From the NCBI RefSeq assembly GCF_029633865.1, contig NC_079219.1, positions 16,089,810-16,153,809 of the forward strand: a DNA stretch of 64,000 nucleotides, given 5' to 3'. The notes below the pieces were generated by a model that worked only from the letters and a program-made list of their open reading frames with translations, made no database searches and was not told the DNA's origin. This document shows, piece by piece, positions 10,701-22,700 of the stretch. Source of the DNA: Lampris incognitus (Eukaryota; Chordata; Actinopteri; Lampriformes; Lampridae). Position numbers and translations under genes: made by a program. Positions within the stretch are counted from its first letter, which is position 1. Every line of letters starts with the position of its first letter.

Positions 10701-13700
10701 AGCTCTTACGGTGGTTCTATGGTGTGTCTACGGTGTGACTAGTAAATGCTGCAATAAATGGTCTGATACCGCACCATGGACCCATCAGTTGTTATTGGAG
10801 TGCATCGTCTGAATAAAGTGTGCTCCACTTATTGGGGCATCGCATTGCTCAGCCTTCCTGGGAAAGTCTATTCTAGGTTGCTCAAAAGGACGCGCCAACC
10901 AATTGTTGATCCTCGGATCCAGGAGGAACAATGCGGATTCCGTCCTGGCCGTGGAACAACAGACCAACTCTTTACCCTTGTGGAAGTGCTGAGAGGGGCG
11001 ATGGAGTTTGACCAGCCAGTCCACATATGTTTTGTGGACTTGGAGAAGGCTTACGATCATGTACCCTGCGGCACTCTGTGGAGGGTACTGCAGGAGTATG
11101 GGGTACCGGAGCAGTTGCTACAAGTCATCCAGTCCTTGTATAATCAAAGTGAGAGCTGTGTCCGCATTCTTGGCACAAAGTCAAACATGTTTTCGGTGGG
11201 TGTCGGACTCCGCCAAGGTTGTCCCTTGTCTCCAATACTGTTTGTGATAGCCATGGACAGGATCTCAAGGCGCAGCCAAGGTGAGGAGTGTGTCCATTTT
11301 GGGAACTTAAGAATTGCATCTCTGCTCTTCGCTGATGTGGTGGTTTTTTTGGCTTCATCATAATGCAAACTCCAGGGGCAGTTTGCAGCTGAGTGTGAAA
11401 TGGCTGGTATGAGCACCTCCAAGTCTGAGGCAATGGTTCTCTACCAGAAAACGGTGGATTGCTCCCTCCGGGTTGGGGGTGAGTTGTTGCCTCAAGTAAA
11501 GGAGTTCAAGTATCTCAGGGTCTTGTTCACAAGTGCGGATAAGATGGAGAGGGAGATTGACAGGCAGATTGGTGCAGCATCAGCAGTAATGCAGATGTTG
11601 TACCGCACCATTGTGGTGAAGAAGGAGCTGAGCCGAAGGAAAAGCTCTCAATTTACCAGTCAGTCTTCGTTCCAACCCTCACCTGTGGTCATGAGCTTTG
11701 GGTAGTGACCGAAAGGGTGAGATCGCAGATACAAGCGGCTGAAATCAGTTTCCTCCATAGGGTGTCTGGGCTCAGCCTTAGAGATAGGGTGAGGAGCTCG
11801 GACATCTGGAGGGAGCTTGGAGTAGAGCCGCTGCTTCTTCGCGTCGAAAGGAGCCAGTTGAGGTGGTTCAGGCATCTGATTAGGATGCCTCCTGGGTGGG
11901 GGGGGGGGGCCCGGGGTAGACTCAGAACTCGCTGGAGGGACTACATGTCCAGTCTGGCCTGGGAATGCCTTGGGATCCCCCAGGAGGAGCTGGAGGGCAT
12001 TGCTGGGGAGAGGGATGTCTGACGTGCCCTACTTAGCTTGCTGCCAACACGACCCGAACCCCGAAGAAGCGACTGATGATGAATGAATGAATGTTTCACA
12101 TGTGTTTTGGAATTGTTCTCATACAGAGAAATTTTGGTCAGCCATCAGACATAGTGTACATCCAAACATATTTCATTGCTGATTTTTCTTTCTATTCTAA
12201 GGATATTTTCTTTGGTATATTTGATTTTAAGGTACAATGTGAAGGAAAATACCTAATAATAAATCTTGTATTTTTATTTACTAAACATTACATCAACAAG
12301 AACAAATTCAATGGTTCTAAACCATTTTTCCGCGTTTTTAAAAATGAACTCAATGAATATATGGATGCCATAAAACATTCAAAGAACTGTAAAGCCATGA
12401 GGACTGTACTTTTGTATGAATCATTTGTGAACTTGCTGGACTGATGTTGGAGCAGCCTGAACTGAATTTGGTGCTGAGTTTTGACCTTTTTAACGACACT
12501 CTTTTTTGCCTGTACCCCTGGGCCTTGTGTTGTTCATGTTATATTTTGCATGTCTTTATCTGTTCTTTATATTTTGTATTTGATACTTCTTTCAATAAAG
12601 TTTATAAAAAAAACTGTGGACAGTCACTCTGTGGGGGGTACTGCTGTGGGGGGTACAGCTAAAGATCTGATTTGAGAAGCAAATCCGATTTGCCTACAGT
12701 CTGACCAAAGCCTAAGAGATTCCCTGAAAAAAATACTTTATAGATAATTAACTACAATACAAGTTTTGCGAGTCTGGCTTTGATATTTCCTGGTTGTACT
12801 GGAGGGTAAGGGGCTGAAGAGCAATGCGGCAGTCATCTGTTGGTAAAGACTTAGCGGCGTGATATGAGGCAGCAGAGATAAGGAAGGATTTGCATTGGAA
12901 TGTTCAATGTTATGTACTGCAGCTCACATCCAGCTGGGTTGGATACCAGAGTTCTCCAAGAGATTCAAAGATTCAAATGTTTATTTGTCACATACTTAAT
13001 GTACAAATGCGATAAGCAGTGGAATGATTTTTTTTTTGGCAACTCCAAAACTGTGCAACATAAGAAATGAACAAGAACAATAATGAAATGAGAATAAAAT
13101 AAAAATTTAAGAAAAACATGATACAGTTTTTTTAAAAAGTGAAAAAAATATATCTGGGGAGTATACAGAAGGTATATCCCATGTGTAGCGAGAGCAGGGA
13201 GCAGGTTGAGGCAAGCCTGGATGGTATGCATTGGAGAGAAGAGGAATGAACGTTAGTTGGAGCAAGACGGAATACATATATGCGTGAACGAGAGGGAGAA
13301 CAACAAAATGGTGAGGATGCAAGGAGTAGAGATGATGAAGGCGTATGAGTTTAAATACTTGGGGACAACTGTTCAACGTAACGGGGAGTGCAGAAGAGAG
13401 GTGAAGAAGAGAGTGCAGGCAGGGTGGAGTGGGTGGAGAAGAGTGTCAGGAGTGATTTGTGACAGAAGGGTACCAGCAAGAGTTAAAGGCAAGGTTTACA
13501 CGATGGTTGTGAGACCAGCTATGTTATATGGTTTGGAGGCAGTGGCACTGATGAAAAGACGGGAGGCGAAGCTGGAGGTGGCAGAGTTGAAGATGCTAAG
13601 ATTTTCACTGGGAGTTACGAAGAAGGACGGGATTAGGAACGATTATATTAGAGGGACAGCTCAGGTTGGACAGTTTGGAGACAAAGCAAGAGAGGCAAGA

Positions 13701-16700
13701 TTGAGATGGCTTGGGCATGTGGGGAGGAGAGATGCTGGGTATATTGGGTGAAGGATGCTGAATATGGAGCTGCCAAGGAAGAGGAAAAGAGGAAGGCCAA
13801 AGAGGAGGTTTATGGATGTGGTGACGGAAGACATGCAGGTGATTGGCGTGACAGAGGAAGATGCAGAGAACAGGAAGAGATAGAAACGAATGATCCGCTG
13901 TGGCGACCCCTAACGGGAGCAGCAAACAGTAGTAGTAGTTGTAGCAGTAGTAGATACAGAGGGTATATCCCGATAAATCCATATATACAATGTTCAGTTG
14001 CTGTATACAATACAAGTACAAGTAAGTACAAGTGTGCAAATAGGCTGAATGAGTAAAGCGTCTGTGGCAGAAAAGTGGTAAAAGGAGATCCATCTCCCTT
14101 TCGGTTTAAAGGTATATAGAGGGCTTTTCCTAGTTTTGTCACTTGGTGTTACTTTAGCACATCGCTTCAAGATAAATAGGAGAAGCTAATGTCATGTATG
14201 GTTATGTAGACATAAAGTAAATAAGTTTAGCAGACATTGCATGTTCGAAGAAAATGGCCCAGCTCTAGATGAGTTTTTATTTCCAACTCATCCTTTTAAT
14301 TTACAACGACAATCAAATGTGGACTCACTACAAAAATTCTTTTTTTGGTGTGCTGCCAGTCATACTCTTTTTCTTTTTTTTTTACTTTCTTTGCTTTAGC
14401 TTTTTCCACGGCTGCGAAATTGTGCCCAAGTGTTTGATTGCAACTCTACATTGTACTACATAAAACACGCCATTTCCTTTGCTCAGCTGCACATTCGTGT
14501 CATTTTATTGGTCGCACACAAGCAAATGGATAGGAAGATCGGAGCTTTCTCATGCTATGCAGTTTATTTCACTGAGACTTACCATTAAAAAAGCCCCCCA
14601 TCGTGTTTTAATTTAACTCATTTGTTCTTATTCGGCTCTCTTCCCACTTCATTCTACTCTTGTCTGTTCTGTTCTTTTCTGCAGGTACCACCTGGATGCA
14701 GGAGATCCTCCCATTGCTGCTGAATGGGGGGGATCTGACGCCTGTACAAAGCATTCCTAACTGGGACAGGGTTCCCTGGCTGGAAGAAACCAGAGTGGCA
14801 ACGGTTGTGGACTGCTTGGCATCTCCACGAGGATTTGTCACACACCTCCCCTACCACCTCATGCCCACTTCCTTACAAAATTCCAAAGCAAAGGTAGTTG
14901 GACATATTTGTGTGAACATCCTGTCAAAACATAGTTAATCTGCTCATGCAGAATCTCCAAAACTTTCCTGAAATACTCAGTGTTATTAGTACAATGATTG
15001 GCCAATGTAAGTTTGTATTTTTGAAACGTATTAGAAAGCTGTTATTGGTCTTTTTTAAAAGGCTCAATATTCAGACAGTGAGCTGCAATCGATTGCAGTT
15101 TTAATTTGGAGGCTAACAAAGATCAATAATCAAAAGCTGTCAGTCTGCACCTTGGCTAATGTTCATCCTTGAATGTAAAAAGAAGATATGGCATTTGCAC
15201 ATGCAAAGCTTTTAAGAGATGGCTTAGTTCTTAAGAGCTTTTCTGCTTTATCATACTTGGAGACTTCTGAAAAGGTTGTGTAGCCTGTAAACTCACGTTT
15301 TAATAAATGTTCTCTAGTTTTACTGCTACTTTGCATACGATGTAAATTAATTTATATCATCTTAATAGTCTTCTTTATTTATTCATCTCACTTAGGTTTT
15401 CTTGTCATGATGCTGTTGCATGGTTTATGACCCAATGTCCTCAAATGCAAATTAATGCAACCAAATCTAGTTAAACTTGAAAGTCAAGTCAAAAATTCAT
15501 TTGTATAGCATCCGGGTGGCATAGAGGTATATTCCGTTGCATACCAACATGGGGCTCACCAGTTCGAATCCCCGTGTTACCTACGGCTTGGTTGGGCGTC
15601 CCTACAGACACAACTGGCCGTGTCTGCGGGTGGGAAGCCAGATGTGGGTATGTGTCCTGGTCGCTGTACTAGCGCCTCCTCTGGTCGGTTGGGGCGCCTG
15701 TTCGGGGGGGGGGTAGTGTGATCCTTCAAAGGGCTACGTCCCCCTGGTGAAACTTCTCACTGTCAGGTGAAAAGAAGTGGCTGGAGACTCTACATGTACC
15801 GGAGGAGGCATGTGGTAGTCTGCAGCCCTTCCTGACTCGGCAGAGGAGGTGGAGCAGTGATCAGGATGGCTCAGAAGAGTGGGGTAATTGGACAGGTACA
15901 AGTGGGGAGAAAAAAAAAGGGGGGGATTAATTTGTATAGCCCTAAATCACAATTCAGTTCCAGAGGATTGAATTCCTCTAAAATTTTCAAATGTGCTTCA
16001 ACATTCACGGAATTGTTTGTACATCTGTCTCTGGTGTTATTGCAGTGTCACATTACCAGAACAATAAAAATGAAAATGATTTTTTTTCCACCTGTACTTA
16101 AGGTCATCTATGTAACAAGGAACCCAAAGGATGTCATGGTCTCATCCTACTACTTTCATCAGATGGCCTGTTTCCTTGATGACCCCGGGACATTTCAGGA
16201 GTTCTCTGACAAATTCCTTAAGGGACAAGGTCAGTGGATGCTTTACAGATGAGAGGTTTAGTCAGAGGGCTGTGTATATGCACTGCCTGAGTTTGTATAC
16301 AAAAACAGGTTGATAGTTTCTATACCCATGCATCTTATTTTGTGTTTTCTTCAGGAGAAAAGGCTGTTTTATATGTAAAACAGCAGTTAGTATTGTGAGC
16401 AGCAAAGTATTTGAAATAGTTTGAGAGAGGACTGCTGGATAAAACTTAAAGCCTAATTTTCAGCTTGTCTCAGTTATTTTTCTTAAACTCAGGAAGAAAC
16501 AGCGCCTCGCTTGCAGTTAAACTTCACTCCTCTACCTGTGTTGTCCACAGTGCTGTTTGGAAAATGGACAGACCATGTGAAGAGCTGGAGACACACAGAG
16601 CTGGGAGACAGAATACTATATATCACATATGAGGAAATGGTTCAGGTAAAAGCCATCAAAAATCAGTCAGTTAATCAGTCAGAGCCCGGAACACTTAGTA

Positions 16701-19700
16701 CTGGCATAGACCTCTGCTTGGGTGCTGTAAGGGGCATTGGGTAGAGAATTGATATTCTCATTCACTGGCCTCAGTAGCTGAGGCCTTAATTATTAATCAC
16801 CAAATTGATTTTGTCACATTTTTGCAATGTGCATTTCTTTGTTGTTTATTTTGCGATACATTTTGTTGCACATTCATTCTTGAATAAGCAACTTGAGTTT
16901 AGTTGGCGCGACTCATCACTGACTCACTATGAAGATCCAGATGAGCTATTCCTATGATCATTATCCAAATGTAGTGGTGCAGTAGCAAACTGACCTAAAC
17001 TCGGCAGAGTCAATTTCAGAACCACAGAACCTGTTGATAAGAGATTATGGGAGATTGAATGCTGTGGGGCACATCAGCACCACCTACTGCATACTTTGCC
17101 ACATTTTTGCTATGGGCCTTTCTTTGTTGTTTCGTTTGCGATACATTTTGTCAAATATTCATTCATGAATAAATAACTTGTGAGTTTAGTGGGGGCGACT
17201 CATCACTGATTCACTATAAAGAGCCAGATGAGCTATTCCTATGATCATTGTCCAAATGTAGTGGTGCAGTAGCAAACTGACGAGCGTTAATCACCTTGGC
17301 CAAGTTAGTGCTTATACGTGCAGAGTTACTTGTGCTAGAAAGAAAGTTAAGTCAAAAAACACCCATTTTGATCAGGGACATGGCAGGCAAAGTGTGCTTA
17401 AAGGCAATCTTTGTAATCTCGGAGGCTATTTCTTAAACGATACAAATGAAAATGTTTTTCAATATACAATACGTACCCTTCTAGGATTTGCCTGGAGCTG
17501 TAAGATGCTTTTCCGATTTTCTGGGCAGAAACCTCAGTGAAGAAGCCATTCAAAAGATAGCAGACCACTGCTGTTTTGACAAAATGAAGACCAATCGTAT
17601 GTCCAACTACTCTCTGGTTTCTGAAGAATTTATGGACAGCAGCAAGTCACCATTTCTTAGGAAAGGTAAGGCCCTTTGGAGCATTCAGCAGAGTTGGGGG
17701 GGAAACACAAGATGTGCCTGCCAACATCTGCAGTAAGAAGTTTAAAAACCCCTCAGAAGTGCAACACCCTTTTGTCTAAATTTAGAGATTTATCTTTCAC
17801 ATTCCGACATGCTTACATTAAAAAAACGTTTGATATTTGATGCGCTAATGCTTAGTTGATGGAATTTTATTTGCCGACAGACAAAACTCCATAGTCATTA
17901 ATGCATTCAGGAGGCACTGGGAAGAATCAGGGCCTGCTGACTTCCATGGCTGAAGGCAGAAGGCAATTTTGTGTGTAACAGAAACAATAAAAATTAACAA
18001 AATGAAAAGAAAACAGATGACATCCTTGGATAAAATATCTCCACTTTTTAATTTGTTCCATGTTGTGTTGTTTTTTTCTTTCATTTTGTGTTTTATCTAT
18101 GTGTGCATTGCCTCCTTATCCGTGGCCTTGTTGCAGAGATGTTTACCAGCACCTAATACATATTATGTTGGTGTTGCTTTGAGACATGGCCAGTGAGCAT
18201 AATTGGATGGGATATTTTTCCATCCGTGTCACAGATTTTGAGTGTTTGCTGTCCATCCTGTCTTCCATCTGACTTTGTGTCTGTCTGTGCCTATAGTAAC
18301 CTGAGGACATCACATTAATTATTTGTTCCATCCTGATTAAAGTGGTCTCAGTTTTAAGGGTGGTTAACAATTCAAATTTCAGGAGTTTCTATGTGTGCTT
18401 TTTTACAAATCTGCAAAATTTAATCATTTCACTGAAGTATACTTTTTTTTTGGTTATATTTATTAATGTCTCCTCCGTCTTTTACACTGATTGGTAGTTT
18501 GAAAGTTGGTACAAATGAATGGCACAAACCTTTCCGTTCTCATTCCTGGTTAAGCAATAAACCTAACGGCCAAGCCTCTTGAATAGGATCACATTTCCAA
18601 CCTGGCTATGGCTGATGAGGTTATTCTGGTGTGACATACGTGTTTATAAGAGGTTGTTATGTTCGGAGTGGGGCTCAGTCATTTTATCAACCTGCATTTA
18701 AACATAGTCTCTGTGCTACCGTCTGTTTGTGTTTGTCTTTGTTTAATGTGGTGTACAAACACATACTACAAAGAAACCTTTGTTGTGTTTGTACATCACA
18801 TTTAGAGTTTGTTATTTAGCAGATGCATTTATCCAAAGCGACTTACAAGAGAGCCAGCAACCAGCAGATATATTTGTATGTCAACCTGCATGGATCTAAC
18901 AGCACTGCCCTGTAATCATATCATAGCAAGAAGAGCATGTCATGTCAAGTTCAATTCATTTAAGTATGCAACATGAAGATGGCCAATATTGTAATAAAGT
19001 AATAGGCGATCACAAATTAGCTGGACCATATATCAGTATCAAAGTCATGCTTGGGGACCATCATTGGATTAACATAGGCCAAAATGGAAAGCTTCTTCCT
19101 CAGTGAAATAAGTGAGTCTGCATCCCTGATGGAAGAATGGAGTTCATGCCGCCATTTTTGGGCCATGCGAGAGAAAAGTCTTGACCTACACTAGTGTTAC
19201 GGACTAGTCGGGTCTAGGGGTTAAGGGTTAAGCACACAATAATAGTCCTAACCTGGAGTGTGTACAAAAGATGAAAAACGAGGGGAGAAACAGAAAGAAG
19301 GACTGATTTCCAAGACTGAGAAATAGCCGGGAGGTGGGCTAGCTTACCGAGGTAGCAGGCTAGCAGGTCCCTCTGACAAGGCCATATGGGTCTCAGCTCC
19401 CGTAAGCGGCAGACTCCGTCTTGGTAGGTCAGTTCAGTTTAGGTTGATGGTCTTGAGCTGGAAAGGTGTGAACTTGTTGTGTCCTGAAGAGCGTTTTCAA
19501 AATGGCATATCCTGAGGCGTATGTATGCAAACTGCCGCCATTAACTAACTCCAGGGGATGCACTGGCACCTCACAGTGACGTCCTCTTATAAATGCTGCT
19601 TAACCACGCCTCCAATTATTTCTCATAAGAAAAGGAAGAGGGAAAAAGGCAAATATAACCCCTACCACTTCTAACATTCCTCCCCCTTACAAAAAAGGGT

Positions 19701-22700
19701 TTCAACCTATTTGTTTTTTTTTCTTTTCGTTTTATCCTTTTATATTAATAATTTTAATAATTTTCTCGTTTCTTAAAACAACAACAACAAAACTATGTGC
19801 AATTACAATATATTCATTTTTCTTTTTTTTAATCCATTGATTCACAAGCATTACTATCAACAATTCACTCCCAAACTTTTCAAAATACCCAAACCATATG
19901 CTCATCACCTTGACAGGGTGTCCGCAATAACATTTTCTCTGCCTGGCAAATGCACTATCATCAGGTTATATGGTTGTAAAATTAAACTCCAACGGAACCC
20001 TCTCTGACTGGATGTTTTGAACTTTGACAGGAACGTAAGTGGGTTGTGATCAGTGAGGACTACCAGATCAGCTCCAGCACTAGAGACGTACACTTCAAAG
20101 TGTTGGACTGCTAGGACAAGAGCCAGGGCCTCCTTCTCAATGGTGTAATATTGCTTTTGATGGCAATTCAGTTTCTTAGATAGATATGCAACCGACCTGT
20201 CTATTCATGGCATATCAGTCTGTAGCAGCACCGCCCCCACTCCAACATCACAAACATCCACTGCAAGCTTGAATGGGACAGAAGTCTGGAGCAACCAGCA
20301 CCAGTTCACGAGCTAAAATAGCTTTAACCATTTCCAGAGCTGTCTGACAATCTGCTGACCGGCTAAACTTAACTCCCTTCTTTAACAGGTTTGTGAGTTG
20401 TGTTGTCACTACTGCGAAGTTGGGAACAAACCGCCTATAAAAGCCACACATGCCCAAAAGGCACATTAGCTGACATTTTGTTTTCAGAACTGGCGGGTCT
20501 AAAATGGCTTGCACCTTGGCAGTCCTTGGTCTCACTGAACCTTGACCCACCTGGTGCCCCAAATATGCGACTTTCTCCTTTCCAATCTTGCCCCAACCTG
20601 ACAAGCATGACCGCTACAACAGTACGAAACCACATCTTTATGCATTTTGGGCCAGTAGAAATGTCTACTGATTTTCTTTTGAGTTTTACAGATGCCTAAA
20701 CGACCTGCTAAGGATACGTCATGGGCTAAACACAAGACTTCCTTCCTGAAACTCTCAGGCAACACAATTTGAGTTACAACGGTCCACAGTTCATCCACAG
20801 GACAATCGCGAGGCCACCATTTCCTCAACAAGACTCCACCTTGAAGAAAGAAACCTTCAGTCACAGCTGTCATGTCCTCAGCATTATCAGCCATCTGTCT
20901 TAATGGAGCTACAGAAGGATCTTTTCCGTGCTGTGATGCAAGGGCTTCCTGAGAAAACTGGGAGCAGGGGGACACCTCAGCTAGCCTAGCAAAAAAGATA
21001 TCAGCCAAACCGCCACACAGTTCATCCTGCTTGCTGGAATTTCCCTTTTCAGCAGCCAGAGCCTGAGCACGTGTCACCACACATGCCATAAACACCTCCG
21101 GATGTTCTCTCTCCAAAACCATGGTCTCAGGGACCTCACAAGGTGTCTCACTCACAGCAGGTGTCACACAAACCTCAGTACCAGCCAAATCATTGCCCAA
21201 CACAAAGGCAACTCCTTCAATCGGCAAGGAAGGAACAATACCCACCACTACCGGTCCATTTACAATATTAGATGCCAGAAATGCGTTGTGCAGAGGGGCA
21301 CTAATAAAACCATCTCTTACCCCCTTCACTAGGGTAGAAGCTTTTAAATAGGTGGCGGGCAGTAGATCTATCACACCCTGAACCATTAAGGACTGTGTGG
21401 CACCGGTGCCCCTCAAAATTGATATAGGGTCCATTTCGCCATCGGGTGTACCAGAAACTGCCCCTTTTGATACAAAATCTTCAAACCCCTTCACCATTGG
21501 GCGGGAAGGTAGGTTCAAACTACCTACTTCACAGGGCCCAATCTGAGTCTGGGTGCTAATCAATCCCACAATTTTCCCATCTCCATTTTTCCTCTTGAGA
21601 CTAGGACAACTGGACTTTATATGGCCAGGTTTTCTGCAATAATGAGAGATGACATATTTTTAAAAAAAATAAGTCTTCTCATATCTCTTCCCTGGCCCTG
21701 GAGACTGAACAGAGGTGGGAGTAGATTTTCTCATGACAGCCTCATCAGGCCTGTCAGTTACAGCCTGCCTCCTGTCTGCCAAACTTTCCTTTCCATGGCA
21801 CTTCTCTGTGAGTTAACTCATAAGAATCTGCTGCCATTGCAGCTTTTCTTAATTTAGTAATGCCCATCTCATTTAGATGTATCTCCATATGCCGGGGTAA
21901 ACTGGTTTTGAACTTCTCCTCCAGCATAAGTTGCTGCAACTCTTGAAAGGTGTGAGTGTTAGTGCTTGCTAACCACCTGTCAAATACAACCTCCTGTTGC
22001 CTAGCCAAATCAAGGAAAGTTTCACTTGATTTTCGCTGCAGAGACCTTAACTTTTGTCGATAGGCTTCTGGCACCACCTCATAGGCTACCAGAACCACCT
22101 TCCTCACAGTATCATAGTCTCTGCTGTCAGAAGCATCTAACGCCACATAAGCTTCCTGGGCTCTGCCCTCAAGCACACTCTGGAAAAGCAACGTCCACCT
22201 ATTCTCGGGCCATTCTAGCTCTTTGGCAATTTTCTCAAAAGCATCAAAGAAAGGGCCCACATCGTCCCAATTAAATTTTGGCATGAGCCTCAAAGAGCTG
22301 GACACATCAAAACAAGCTACATGCTCACTTTAAGCTTCTCTTGTTCTAATGTCAGCTTTGCTAACTCAAGCTGAAACAGCCGCCCCCCCCTCCCCCTCTC
22401 TCGCTCTGCTCGTTCATGTACGTCATCTTTTAGGTGTAACACTGAAATCAGGGTCTCCACAATCCCTGGCTTTTTAGTCCCTGGAGTGACTGATGTCTAC
22501 CAAACAATATTGAGCTACTGCAAGTAAATCTTCTTTTTTAAGCTTACGCAACTCATTGCGCCCAAAAACCACCTCCACAAAACTCCTCTACATTGAACGT
22601 TGCCATGGTTATTGTTATCAAATTCTCCCAAAATAGGCTAACTAAAAGAGACAAGACTCTCACGAAATTACCTCTAAGTTAACTATTACCAATTAGCCTT

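Larger units (their letters stand above)
8701..12089 (+). mobile_element. AP-endonuclease LINE (I/Nimb- or R1-like) inserted in L1-Tx1
   Basis: AATGTTTCACATG flanks the unit on both sides (8688-8700 and 12090-12102), marking an insertion by target-primed reverse transcription into the older L1-Tx1. The 3' end carries a GAATGAAT tail. Inside, on the + strand, are an AP-type endonuclease, a reverse transcriptase and a C-terminal GC-rich region, all broken. The 5' part is probably truncated. A 430-bp foreign piece lies at 10388-10817. The clade is assigned by recalled similarity only. Confidence 0.85.
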
